This document shows, piece by piece, positions 17,845 to 25,857 of a DNA stretch of 64,000 nt. The position numbers and the translations under genes were made by a program. Origin of the DNA: Falsiroseomonas sp051433165 (GTDB taxonomy: Bacteria; Pseudomonadota; Alphaproteobacteria; Acetobacterales; Acetobacteraceae); contig NZ_JBHMFS010000019.1 in assembly GCF_051433165.1 (NCBI RefSeq), positions 24,330 to 88,329 of the forward strand, given 5' to 3'. Each line of letters opens with the position of its first letter. The first letter of the stretch is position 1. The notes below the pieces were generated by a model that searched no databases, was not told where the DNA came from, and was given only the letters and a program-made list of their open reading frames with translations.

Positions 17845-19371
17845 ATGCTCCGGACCATTAGGATTGAAAATTTCAAAGCGTTCGGCGAAGCCCAAGAAAT
17901 TCCTGTGGGCCCGATCACTCTTATCTACGGCCCAAACTCCGCAGGAAAAAGCTCTATAATCCAGTCACTGCTGTTGATGCGGCAGTCGCTCCAGAGTGTG
18001 GCGATTTCGGAAAGTCGCCTTTTGTTTAGCGGCGAAGATGTCAACCTTGGAAACTACACTGCGGCATTGCATGGGCACAACGCCGAGAACAAAATGAAGC
18101 TCGGCTTTAGTTTTTCAAGTCGAAGCCAGGCTGGGTTCACGAGAGGTTTTTTCAGAGGTGCAGTGAAAAGCGTCGATATTGAGCTCGATTATCCGAAAGC
18201 GGCGCAGCGCGAAAATGTAAGTGATGCGTGGATCACCAACGTAAAATACGGTGTTCACGACCGAAATGCGGCCGACCTCAGCCGTGACCCCTTAGAGGTT
18301 GAGCTGGTGAGGCTTCCTTTGAAAAAGGGTGAGGTTCCAGACCTCGGTGAAGGCGTTACCAAGGCGGATTTCCGACCCCGCAATGCTGCGTCATCGTCGG
18401 ACTTGCTCAAACTTATGATGCTAGTGAACGAAAAGATGACCCCGGAGGGCTCGCAGGCATCTCTTAAAGTTGTGCCGCCAGATCCGGCATTAGTTAAATC
18501 TGTCATGGCAATGAAATTCTTTTCCTATGGATTTCTGCCGTTCAGAATTGATTTCAGTCAGATAGATGCAGCTGCTCTTCCATCAGCCATAAGATATATG
18601 ATCTCATCGCCTTATTCTCCTCTGGAAATCTTGCGCAGAGATTTTGTGGATGAGATGTCGAACATTTCTTACCTTGGGCCTCTCAGAAGCCCGCCCGCGC
18701 GACATTACATTATATCTGGCTCTGACAAGCACTCGGTTGGTAGTAGGGGAGAGCGCATGCCGCAAATCCTCTATCGAAAGAAGCGTATGGTTATTCCGCG
18801 GATCAATGAAAAACTGAGCGAATTCGGTATTCCTTATGTCCTTGACATTCAGAGCGCCGGGAATACTCTGACAGGCGATATTATTGCAATCGCGCTTTCG
18901 GATCAGCGGAATGTTGTCGTTAGCCCATCTGACGTGGGTTTCGGTATTGGGCAACTATTGCCGATATTGGTCGAGGGCATAGTTTCTGCTGGTAAGACTA
19001 TCTGTGTTGAGCAACCAGAAATTCATCTCCATCCTCGACTTCAGGCCCACTTGGCCGATTTTTTTATTGAGACGGCGAAAACCCAGTCTGAATCATCTCG
19101 AGTGGGTCGACCAGCCTCAGAGGGTAGGTATGGTGGTAACCAATGGATCATCGAGACCCATAGCGAAGCTTTAATCCTTCGTCTTCAGACGCTGATTCGA
19201 AATAAGACCATACCAGCCTCCTTCGTTACTGTCTTGTATGTTGAGCCAACCAGCTATGGTGGAGCAAGAGTGCTTCGTCTTAAGCTGAGTGAAGAAGGTG
19301 AATTCATCGACGAGTGGCCTCACGGCTTCTTTGAAGAGAGCTTTCACGAACTTTTCTCAGGTCGTCGTTGA
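17845..19371 (+). CDS. AAA family ATPase (AAA_15/OLD-like) with DUF3696-like C terminus
   Basis: 508 aa SMC/ABC-type ATPase. The N terminus (IRIENFKAFGEAQEIPVGP) and Walker A (IYGPNSAGKSS, Lys35) are followed by a long insert, then a C-terminal block with ICVEQPEIHLHPRLQAHLAD (Walker-B/signature-like Glu), QWIIETHSEALILRLQ (switch His) and a tail EFIDEWPHGFFEES that resembles DUF3696. These predicted ATPases occur in anti-phage and plasmid-conflict systems (OLD, PARIS and Septu use related ATPases). It has no TOPRIM nuclease domain. Its stop shares one base with the start of the next gene (TGATG), so the two are translationally coupled. Low G+C and AT-rich codons differ from the chromosome and indicate transfer. 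Confidence 0.85.
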   Translation: MLRTIRIENFKAFGEAQEIPVGPITLIYGPNSAGKSSIIQSLLLMRQSLQSVAISESRLLFSGEDVNLGNYTAALHGHNAENKMKLGFSFSSRSQAGFTRGFFRGAVKSVDIELDYPKAAQRENVSDAWITNVKYGVHDRNAADLSRDPLEVELVRLPLKKGEVPDLGEGVTKADFRPRNAASSSDLLKLMMLVNEKMTPEGSQASLKVVPPDPALVKSVMAMKFFSYGFLPFRIDFSQIDAAALPSAIRYMISSPYSPLEILRRDFVDEMSNISYLGPLRSPPARHYIISGSDKHSVGSRGERMPQILYRKKRMVIPRINEKLSEFGIPYVLDIQSAGNTLTGDIIAIALSDQRNVVVSPSDVGFGIGQLLPILVEGIVSAGKTICVEQPEIHLHPRLQAHLADFFIETAKTQSESSRVGRPASEGRYGGNQWIIETHSEALILRLQTLIRNKTIPASFVTVLYVEPTSYGGARVLRLKLSEEGEFIDEWPHGFFEESFHELFSGRR

Positions 19372-20354
19372 TGCCAATCAGGTTCTTGATCGAAAGCGAT
19401 GCGCTTGCCTGCGCTATCGACGAGGCTCATACATTAGCCACCCACCGTCGCCTACTCGAACTCTGGATGCAGTTTGGAGTGCTGGTTTATAGTCCGCGAA
19501 ATCTGCGGTTCATTGATGCGATCAACGCTCAGCCTCTTGCGCGAAGGAAGCTTTGGCAGGCGGCTGTTGCATCGCCCAAATTCCGCAAAGTTCACTGTGA
19601 GGCTGCGGTGTGCGACTCTTTGTTTGAGGGCGAATCCGAAATCCTATCGCTTGCGTCGCAGGTTGATTTGGTATGCCTTGAGCCCACGCGAGCATGTGCG
19701 TATTATCTTGAGAATGACGAGCATGGTAAGATATACCCACAGGCAGGGATGGAGATTTGCAGGTTTGACTGTGCTGATCAATCGTCGGCTTTTTCTAAGG
19801 AGAAGGAGGCATGGCAGCAGATGATTTATGTCGGCTGCCCGAGGTCGACGGTGTGGGAAACACGCTTCGAAGGTTTATCTCTGCACGCCCAGCACATCTC
19901 GATTGTTGACCGATACGCAAGTTTGAATTTGGTCGAGCGACACCATGCGGGGAAGGCGTCAGGCTTCGAAATATTTCTTCGTTTGTTAAACGGATTGGAC
20001 TCAAATAAGACCAGGAAAAAGACGATATCATTTTTTGTTTCAGATCTTGCGCCGACTGATGATGTGGTGGCGATAATTCGTCGCACCTGCGGGTCCTTGC
20101 TCCGAAACATAACAAGCCTAGTTTTATTCTCGGCCCCCGACCACCAGTTTAAAAGGGTGGCCCACGACCGCTTCTTTAGGTTTGACGGTCTTGTCACTAG
20201 TGTTGGACGGGGGCTGGCGCTCTTCGAAGAGCCGGAAATCACCGCGAATTTCTCGTGCAGTTTGGCCGTGGATAGGCAGGGCGACTTCGAAAGGAATGTC
20301 GAGCGGGTTTTGAGGCCGGCTTCGCGCATGCGAAGCGTGTTTGACTTCGGATGA
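19371..20354 (+). CDS. Partner protein of the AAA ATPase; C-terminal HDR/GRGL motif (MIT_C / PLD-like?)
   Basis: 327 aa with no signal peptide or membrane segment, not recognised over most of its length. The first ~150 residues are mixed alpha/beta (RFLIESDALA, LVYSPRNLRF, VDLVCLEP). In the C-terminal half the segments HISIVDRYASLN, KTISFFVSD and, near residues 265-288, HDRFFRFDG followed by VGRGLALFEEP resemble the MIT_C phospholipase-D-like domain (HDR...GRGLDIF). Only one HDR-type motif is visible and there is no HxK, so lipase activity is doubtful; nucleic-acid or membrane-lipid binding is an alternative. ATG 19371 was chosen over TTG 19368. It is coupled to the ATPase gene and is the presumed effector or sensor partner. 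Confidence 0.75.
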   Translation: MPIRFLIESDALACAIDEAHTLATHRRLLELWMQFGVLVYSPRNLRFIDAINAQPLARRKLWQAAVASPKFRKVHCEAAVCDSLFEGESEILSLASQVDLVCLEPTRACAYYLENDEHGKIYPQAGMEICRFDCADQSSAFSKEKEAWQQMIYVGCPRSTVWETRFEGLSLHAQHISIVDRYASLNLVERHHAGKASGFEIFLRLLNGLDSNKTRKKTISFFVSDLAPTDDVVAIIRRTCGSLLRNITSLVLFSAPDHQFKRVAHDRFFRFDGLVTSVGRGLALFEEPEITANFSCSLAVDRQGDFERNVERVLRPASRMRSVFDFG

Positions 20355-20380
20355 CAACTGGCGTGACGAACCCGGTCTGG

Positions 20381-21079
20381 TCAGGTAGTTCGCGCCAACA
20401 CGCGCCGAACGGCTGTTGCCGTCCAGCGGCCACCACGCGGCGTCGAAATTCGCCGCTCTGTGAGCCCAGCCGCCAGCCGCTCGAGGGAGACGATGCCGGC
20501 GGCCTTCAGTTCATCGATCACCTGTTGCACCCGATGGGCTGCATGGTCAGCTTTCAGCTTGCGAACCTCACCGCTGCGCTGGGAGCCAGCTAAGGCATTC
20601 CGGTGCGTCGGCGGATGCTGGCCAGGCCGAACCCCTCCCAGCGTCTTCCCACGGGCCTTTGCCGCTGCCAGGGCGGCCTTGGTGCGGGAGCTGATGGCTT
20701 TGGCTTCCTCTTCTGCCACCAAACCCATGATCCCGACGGTCAGCCGATTGGCGTGCGGCATATCAGCGGCCACGAACTCGACCCCAGCCTTCTGCAAGCC
20801 CAGCAGGAAGTGCGCATCACGGGACAGCCGGTCGAGCTTCGCGATCAGCAGGATTGCGCCAGTTGCGCGGCAGCGATCGAGCGCCTTAGCCAGCTCCGGC
20901 CGGTCGTTATCACGGCCGCTTTCGGTCTCGACGTAGATCGGGGCCAGTAGACGATCGCTGGGGCGCAGGAAGGCTTGAATCGCAGCTTGCTGTGCCTCAA
21001 GGCCAAGACCGCTGCGCCCCTGCCGCTCAGTCGAGACTCGTGCATAGGCGACGAAGGTGCGGGGCTGGTCGGCGGTCAT
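20381..21079 (-). CDS. Serine recombinase (resolvase/invertase family)
   Basis: 232 aa. The N-terminal resolvase domain has the catalytic Ser in AYARVSTERQ, GLGLEAQQ, LIAKLDRLSRDAHF (Arg residues of the active site) and ISSRTKAALAAAKARG. A C-terminal helix-turn-helix/Recombinase-like region (TERRISTPRGGRWTATAVRRVL) should bind DNA. It would resolve cointegrates or invert a segment. It faces away from a small regulatory region at 21080-21235 that contains inverted repeats, which could be its target. G+C is high, unlike the neighbouring ATPase pair, so it was acquired separately. Confidence 0.9.
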   Translation of the reverse strand: MTADQPRTFVAYARVSTERQGRSGLGLEAQQAAIQAFLRPSDRLLAPIYVETESGRDNDRPELAKALDRCRATGAILLIAKLDRLSRDAHFLLGLQKAGVEFVAADMPHANRLTVGIMGLVAEEEAKAISSRTKAALAAAKARGKTLGGVRPGQHPPTHRNALAGSQRSGEVRKLKADHAAHRVQQVIDELKAAGIVSLERLAAGLTERRISTPRGGRWTATAVRRVLARTT

Positions 21080-21127
21080 GGCGGCCTCTGAGGCGGTGCC
21101 CCCACAGAATCCCGCTTCGGTGCGATC

Positions 21128-21157
21128 CTGTCAATTACTGCCAACGCTCGTTGACAG
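21128..21157. repeat. Inverted repeat upstream of the serine recombinase
   Basis: CTGTCAA at 21128-21134 and TTGACAG at 21151-21157, seven bases each with a 16-base spacer, in the space between the divergent recombinase and HTH genes. It could be a recombinase binding site or an operator. This is a short match and may be chance. Confidence 0.35.
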
Positions 21158-21200
21158 CTAATGATATCACGTTTCTGTGGAACAAACGAACTGAGTAACG

Positions 21201-21220
21201 TATACTAATTGCATGCAATT
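21201..21220 (+). promoter_or_regulatory. Candidate -10 (TATACT) followed by a 14-bp palindrome
   Basis: TATACT at 21201-21206 is directly followed by the perfect palindrome AATTGCATGCAATT at 21207-21220. The next gene starts at 21236. The -35 at 17 bases upstream is weak (TGGAAC). The position fits an operator overlapping the transcription start. Confidence 0.45.
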
Positions 21221-21235
21221 TGGAGCGATCCCGCA

Positions 21236-21547
21236 ATGCCCGCCCCCCGTTACCGCCGCACCCTCTCCTTCGCCGCGACCCTTTACGTTCTTCGTGTATT
21301 GCCGCTGGCGGAGTTGGCCCGCGATCAGGGCGTCCCGGTCGAACGACTTCGCAGGGAACTGAAGGGCATCGTCCCCGGCCAGACGCACACCCTCTGGACC
21401 TGGCTTGATGCCGTGCCGGGTCGGCGCGCGGCCTGGGATGCGATGATTGCCGCCCATGAGGCGGAGCACGAGCGCCTCCTCGCTGAGCTTGAAGCGATGA
21501 TCGAAGGCGATGGCCTCGGCGATCTGGCGGAGTTGCTGGATGCCTGA
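21236..21547 (+). CDS. Small hypothetical protein in the island
   Basis: 103 aa, acidic at the C terminus. The N-terminal half (SFAATLYVLRVLPLAELARDQGVPVERLRRELKG, read in parts) looks like a helix-turn-helix that skips along a predicted DNA-binding motif; the rest is helical (AAWDAMIAAHEAEHERLLAELEAM). The ATG at 21236 with GGAG upstream was preferred to the earlier frame start. Its stop overlaps the following gene by eight bases. It resembles small phage-packaging or regulatory proteins, but I do not recognise a family. Confidence 0.6.
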   Translation: MPAPRYRRTLSFAATLYVLRVLPLAELARDQGVPVERLRRELKGIVPGQTHTLWTWLDAVPGRRAAWDAMIAAHEAEHERLLAELEAMIEGDGLGDLAELLDA

Positions 21548-22277
21548 GCTGCTCGCCGTTGCAGCCGCTTCCCCCAAGCGATCCTACGCGCGGCTGACAC
21601 CCGAACAGTGGGGTGAGGCCCGAGCTGCATGGGCCACCGGGGCGGTCACTGCCGAGGAGCTTGCCCGGCACTACGGCTGTTCGCTGCGTTCGGTGCAGCT
21701 CCACATGGCCCAGCACAGGGTGGAGAAGGGCAGCGCGGCCGCCGCTCTCACCGCGACCGTTGAGGCGCGGGTTTTGGCCGAGGCGCTGCCGGGGGAGGAT
21801 GACCTTGCCACCCGCATCCGGCAGACCCGTGACGGCACCTATGCCGATGCCGAGGTCATCCAGCGTCTGGTCATGCGGAACGTGCAGCTGGCACAGGACC
21901 CCGCCACAGGCTTCGCCGCCGTTGCCGCCCTTCGCGCACTCGACTTGGCAGCAGCGGCGCTAGGCCGAACACAACGGGTGCGGTGGCTGGCCCTGGGTCT
22001 CGATAAGGCCCTGCCGGCCGGCGGGGAGCTGCCGGAGCTGGTCATCCGCGAGATGACCGCCGAGGAGACCGCCGCCATCCGCGATCAGCAGCTCCGGGAG
22101 GATGCCGAGGCCGACGCCACCCAGCCGGCCGCCGAGGGTGAGGATGACGATGACGTGGTGATCGAGGGAGAGGACGATGCCGCTGACCAGCTCGCGGTGG
22201 TGGCGTCCGGCCCCGCCACTGTGCTGACGCCGGCCGCCTTCCTGAACGATGCCGGCCAAGTGGGCGGCTGCGACTGA
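21540..22277 (+). CDS. Hypothetical HTH protein with acidic tail (terminase-small-subunit-like?)
   Basis: 245 aa. Residues about 15-60 contain an HTH (EEWGEARAAW-type helix, ELARHYGCSLRSVQLHMAQHR). The middle is helical with LVMRNVQLAQDP. The last ~70 residues are very acidic (EGEDDDDVVIEGEDD). The layout of an N-terminal HTH, a helical core and an acidic end is seen in phage small terminases and DNA-packaging regulators, but there is no large terminase nearby. The ATG at 21540 lies inside the end of the previous gene, so the pair is coupled. Confidence 0.6.
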   Translation: MPELLAVAAASPKRSYARLTPEQWGEARAAWATGAVTAEELARHYGCSLRSVQLHMAQHRVEKGSAAAALTATVEARVLAEALPGEDDLATRIRQTRDGTYADAEVIQRLVMRNVQLAQDPATGFAAVAALRALDLAAAALGRTQRVRWLALGLDKALPAGGELPELVIREMTAEETAAIRDQQLREDAEADATQPAAEGEDDDDVVIEGEDDAADQLAVVASGPATVLTPAAFLNDAGQVGGCD

Positions 22278-22883
22278 TGCGGAAGGCCGAAGTCCTAGAA
22301 GAAATCGCCCCTCCCGGATCCCGGTCCGTGCACCACCGGAGAGCAGATTCGGCGCCGCAATCTGGACTGGCGGGCCGCCGTGAGGGCCGGCGCGCTCTCC
22401 GCTATGTTTGCCCATGACCAAAGCCGCCTGCATCAAGCAAGCCGCCCCCAGGTGATCCAGTCAGGGAAGCGGATGGCCGTCGCGCCAGGGGCGACACACC
22501 GGTTCGTCACCCCGCACGCTTCGACATAGTAACACTGCGCCCAGGCGGCAGACTGCAAGCAAATGCGGCGCTCAGCGAAATTGCGCACAATTTTGTTGCA
22601 GGATTTGCCGCAGTTGCTTAAAATTAGAGCGCGAGCTGAGATCGGCACCCGCTTCGGGACGTGATGTTTGTTTTCGCCTCACGCGCTGGTCGGACAAAAC
22701 GGCAGCGGCGCGGGAGTTTCACCTACTGTGGGATCTCCTCCAGGTGAAGCCCGGTCCGAAAGGCGCGAGGGCGAGGAGCGCGGAGTGCATCTCCCGCGTC
22801 AAGTAAGCGCCAAGGTGACGGCCATGCACGCCACGTCACTGCCGAAGCGAAGGGCGGCTCCATACCAAGGGCAGCGACATTCG
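22278..22883. other. Non-coding island stretch
   Basis: About 600 bases without a supported gene. Short open frames here lack starts, family features or codon bias. It contains TTCACCTACTGTGG at 22718-22731, repeated at 25037-25050 in the same orientation. It looks like decayed or regulatory sequence left by earlier insertions. Confidence 0.45.
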
Positions 22884-22939
22884 CAGAGGCATAGGGACTA
22901 TCCTCGCTGCATGCGGGGATAGTCGTCCTATGCCTTCTG
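22884..22939. repeat. Long imperfect hairpin
   Basis: A 56-base near-palindrome: CAGAGGCATAGGGACTATCC on the left pairs with GGATAGTC-GT-CCTATGCC-T-TCTG on the right, and the centre (TCGCTGCATGCGG) extends the stem. About 22 base pairs with two small bulges. It could be a small structured RNA, an IS end or a terminator; no T-tract follows. Confidence 0.55.
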
Positions 22940-23066
22940 CTCAGGGCTTCCACCCAAGGTGCTGTGGAAGAAGCAGTATCTGCAAACGCTGAAGTTGCCT
23001 CTGAGAGACCATCCGGGATCATTTGCTGACTTGGCATAGCTTTCGCAGCATGAGGCGGACGGAGGC

Positions 23067-23794
23067 TCATCGGAGAAAGGCGAGCGCTCTGCGGTTCAGG
23101 CACTTCCAATCCTTTGCCAGCCGGCGGCCGCGATTGAGCCAGGCGATGGTGCGCTCGACGATCCAGCGCTTCGGCAGGACGACAAAGCGGTGGCGGTCGG
23201 AGCGCTTGACGATCTCCAGGTTCACTTGGCGGCAGGTGCTGCGCAGCCCGGCCTGGAAGTTCGGCCCTTGATACCCGCTGTCGGCATAGAGCTTCAGCAG
23301 GAAGGGGTAGAGGCCGAACAGCGCGCCCATCAGCAGCACGCCACCGTCGCGATCCTGGATGTCGGCGGCGTGGATGATCGCCTGCATCAGCAGGCCTTGG
23401 GTGTCGACCAGGACATAGCGCTTCTTGCCTTTGATCTTCTTGCCCGCATCGTAGCCCAAGGGGTCGATGCAGGCCCCCCTTTTTCCGCGCCCTTGACGCT
23501 CTGGCTGTCGATGATCGCCGCCGTCGGGCTGGCCTCACGTCCGGCCTGCTCCCGGCACAGCACGTAGAGCGCATGGTGGATGCGATCGAGCGTCCGGTCC
23601 TCGTCCCAGCGCCGCAGGTAGTCGTTCACCGTGCTGCGCGGCGGCAGGTCCTTCGGCAGCGCCGCCCACTGGCAGCCGGTGCTCAGGATATACATCACCC
23701 CATTCAGCACCGCGCGCTCGTCGATGGTCCGCTTGTTGCCGCCACGCTTCGCACGCGGGATCAGCGGGGCGATGATCGCCCGTTCCTGGTCCAT
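23067..23794 (-). CDS. IS5-family DDE transposase, two frames (frameshift) with upstream amber
   Basis: The protein is in two frames. The first frame ends with IIDSQSVKGAEKGG, and the second continues IDPLGYDAGKKIKGKKR. The switch occurs at A5G6 (minus strand, 23474-23484), a classic -1 slippage site used by IS427-type IS5 elements. All three acidic residues are present: D in AIIDSQSVK, D in LYADSGYQG, E in WIVERTIAWL. The family-like N terminus begins further up at ATG 23857 (MWTPENRLR, then amber TAG at 23828-23830, then DRSKLRYPSDL), so codon 10 is a stop. Translation could restart at ATG 23794. The amber may have silenced or reduced this copy. Confidence 0.8.
23474..23484 (-). other. Slippery frameshift site A5G6
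   Basis: AAAAAGGGGGG on the coding strand. A shift of -1 here joins the two transposase frames exactly between the first Asp motif and GYDAGKK. It fits ribosomal or RNA-polymerase slippage. Confidence 0.65.
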
Positions 23795-24042
23795 CAGATC
23801 ACTCGGGTAGCGCAGCTTGCTGCGGTCCTATCTTAGTCGGTTCTCGGGCGTCCACATGGACGCCCTTCTCCCGCTGCTCGCCGCCGCAGGCCAATCACAA
23901 GCGATTCAGCAGACTCAACATGTTCCCGGATGGACACTTAGGGCTGCCGATCTGACAGTGGCTTCGAACTGCTTCATTTTGCTTGCTGCATATCGCCGCC
24001 ATGTGCAAGCTTCCGACTGCATCAGCGGAGTTTGAAATAATC

Positions 24043-24573
24043 ATGACACCCCAAGATTTCCTGCGCGTTCTTTTGACCACTGCCCCGGAGATATACCGGA
24101 CAATTCGGACGGGCGCCCAATGGGAGGTTGTTGCCCACAGCATCATCAGTAACGCGCTTCTGGAAAAAACGGGTCGTATGCCGATACGAGAGCAGAGATA
24201 CGCCAATTTTACTGGAGTGCCCAACAATGATTCCTGCGACCTTGTCTTACAGGACGGATCTCAATCGATTTGGGTGGAAGCAAAAGTGGAGGGAGCTCAC
24301 ACCAGAGGCCAATTTGCAAGCTTGAGTGGCCAGCGGGTAACTGACTTGAATGCCGCAATAAATGCGGATGCTGCAAAATTATCTTTGCTGCGGCCTAATT
24401 TGTTTACTTTTTCTACGCCGGACGGCAAGCAATCGGAGCCGATCCAGCTTACTAAATGGATACTTGTTATCGCGTGGTCGCCTGGCGCGGCGGCTACTGT
24501 GCACAGCGTGTCAGGCCCAAACATTATTTGCGACATCTCCACGGGGATTGCGTTCTGGATCGGTGTTGTTTAG
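24043..24573 (+). CDS. Hypothetical protein, PD-(D/E)XK nuclease-like
   Basis: 176 aa. The core CDLVLQDGSQSIWVEAKVEG has the spacing of a PD-(D/E)XK nuclease: Asp on one strand, then Glu-x-Lys (EAK) on the next, about 14 residues later. A helical N-terminal part (EIYRTIRTGAQWEVVAHSIISNALLEK) with an early Glu (MPIREQRY) fits the fold. The start is uncertain: ATG 24043 is used, ATG 24001 would add 14 residues. Low G+C. It lies alone between two IS5 copies with no methylase, so it may be an orphan restriction-type, defence or competition nuclease. It is not matched to a named family. Confidence 0.6.
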   Translation: MTPQDFLRVLLTTAPEIYRTIRTGAQWEVVAHSIISNALLEKTGRMPIREQRYANFTGVPNNDSCDLVLQDGSQSIWVEAKVEGAHTRGQFASLSGQRVTDLNAAINADAAKLSLLRPNLFTFSTPDGKQSEPIQLTKWILVIAWSPGAAATVHSVSGPNIICDISTGIAFWIGVV

Positions 24574-24707
24574 CTAAAGTTGCTGGATTTATTCTGTCTA
24601 CCTTACAGCTTGTTCGCCAAGATCGGATAAACTGCTTCCGCACTCTGATCAACCGCAGCGTCCCTTGGAGGTCCTGGTTTGGGATTTCTGATGGCGATTC
24701 CTGCTGA

Positions 24708-25030
24708 GAGCCCCTGCGGGAAGTTCGGATTCACGCTGAGGGCTTTGCGGCCAGCCGCCGAAGCATGATGCGGATCATGGCCATGCGGATGAAGGCTGCG
24801 GCGATGCGGCAGTGCCGCTCGAAGTCGCGGGCCAGACGCCGGTTGCGGCTGATCCATCCGATGATCCGCTCGACGATCCATCGCTTCGGCAGCACGACGA
24901 ACCAATGGCGGCCGCAGCGACGCACGATCTCGATCTTCCACATGCCGGTGCGCGCAACTGCTGCCGCCATCCTCGGCCCTTGGTATCCGGCGTCGCCGAT
25001 GACGCGCTCGACGAAGGGGAACAGACACCG
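24708..25030 (-). pseudogene. IS5-family transposase remnant with one IS end
   Basis: The C-terminal part of a second IS5-type transposase (stop at 24731-24733). It keeps VIGDAGYQGPR and WIVERIIGWISRNRR (second Asp and Glu) but lacks the first ~150 residues, including the first Asp. Downstream, at about 24708, GAGAGCCCCTGCGGGA resembles the left end of the intact IS (GAGAGACCATCCGGGA). The upstream part and the other terminal repeat are gone, so it is a dead fragment. Confidence 0.72.
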
Positions 25031-25091
25031 ACGTCATTCACCTACTGTGGAACAGCTGCACAGAGGGCATAACCGCCATACCAGCCGCCAC

Positions 25092-25676
25092 TCAGGCCCG
25101 CGTAGGCTCGGGAGGCAGGCGCGGATCAGGCGCTTGCAGTAGCTCAGCAGTGCAGGCGCAGTCTGGACGGGTTTGCTCATGCGATCGGCAAAAGACGTAG
25201 CGCTGAAGGGACTGTTTAAGCCGTTGGCCCGAATAGGTTCGGCGGAGGTGCTTGTCCAGGCGCATCGTCTTGGAGTCTCCACAAGCGGTGCATGAGATCA
25301 GCAGGCCGCCCTGCCGCTCGGTCATACTCACCAGCCAGGGATCCTGCGCCGCATTACCAACGAGTTGAGGTGGCATGCGAGTATAGCCTGCTGTCCCAGG
25401 CCGGGTGGACCAGAAGCGCCAGAGCGATACCCACCCGCGAATCATCGGGATCCAGATGCTGATCGCGAGCCAAAGGCCAAGCAGCACCAAGGGGGCGCTC
25501 CACCAGCGGAACGCCGGGATGGTTGCGACGGCCGTGCCGAGAAGAAACAAGCCGAACCCGCCATAGACGACGATGTCGGCGAGGATGCCAACGACCGCGT
25601 AGACCCATGATTTACGCCTGTGCCTATGTTCGTTGGCGGCCCGCTCCTTGCGGCGAAAGCTATGGATTCCTTGCAT
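25092..25676 (-). CDS. Hypothetical membrane protein with C-terminal cysteine motifs
   Basis: 194 aa. A basic N terminus (about 1-23) is followed by two membrane segments (about 25-50 and 55-80; ADIVVYGGFGLFLLGT and LVLLGLWLAISIWIP). The cytoplasmic C terminus has four or more Cys in CTACGDSKTMRLDKH, YVFCRSH and DCACTAE, which may bind zinc. I do not recognise the family. It lies between the IS remnant and the integrase inside the island. Confidence 0.55.
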   Translation of the reverse strand: MQGIHSFRRKERAANEHRHRRKSWVYAVVGILADIVVYGGFGLFLLGTAVATIPAFRWWSAPLVLLGLWLAISIWIPMIRGWVSLWRFWSTRPGTAGYTRMPPQLVGNAAQDPWLVSMTERQGGLLISCTACGDSKTMRLDKHLRRTYSGQRLKQSLQRYVFCRSHEQTRPDCACTAELLQAPDPRLPPEPTRA

Positions 25677-25857
25677 TGCCGGAATCTACGCCATTGCCGG
25701 ACCGCGACCTAGGGCATCGGCGACAAAAACGGCGCGACTCGACGCCGGTGCCGTTTAATGGGCGTAGAGCATTATCAAGGTGCCTCGCCTTAACGCTGGG
25801 GCGGTTCCAATGGGCAGATTCGGTCAACGCTCCCAGCCGTGGTTCTTGCGGGTGCTA

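Larger units (their letters stand above)
23007..23935 (-). mobile_element. IS5-family insertion sequence
   Basis: About 0.93 kb. The terminal inverted repeats are GACCATCCGGGATCAT at 23007-23022 and ATGTTCCCGGATGGAC at 23920-23935 (14 of 16 pair), and the similarity may run a few bases further out (CTGAGA left, CTAAGT right). A DDE transposase fills the interior on the minus strand. Flanking TGA and TTA do not match as a target duplication. The element sits between the hairpin and the nuclease-like gene. Confidence 0.7.

Noticed and set aside
20381..21079. Serine recombinase as the enzyme that integrated the island
   Set aside because: The end repeats match a tRNA 3' end and a tyrosine integrase sits beside it, which is the usual system; the serine enzyme is more likely cargo.
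22433..22648. 71-aa minus-strand frame with several Cys
   Set aside because: No Shine-Dalgarno, no homology features and no conserved neighbour; treated as chance.
22668..22922. Short plus-strand frame in the island gap
   Set aside because: 84 aa of Arg/Gly/Ser-rich sequence, no ribosome-binding site, and it runs into the hairpin; not supported as a gene.
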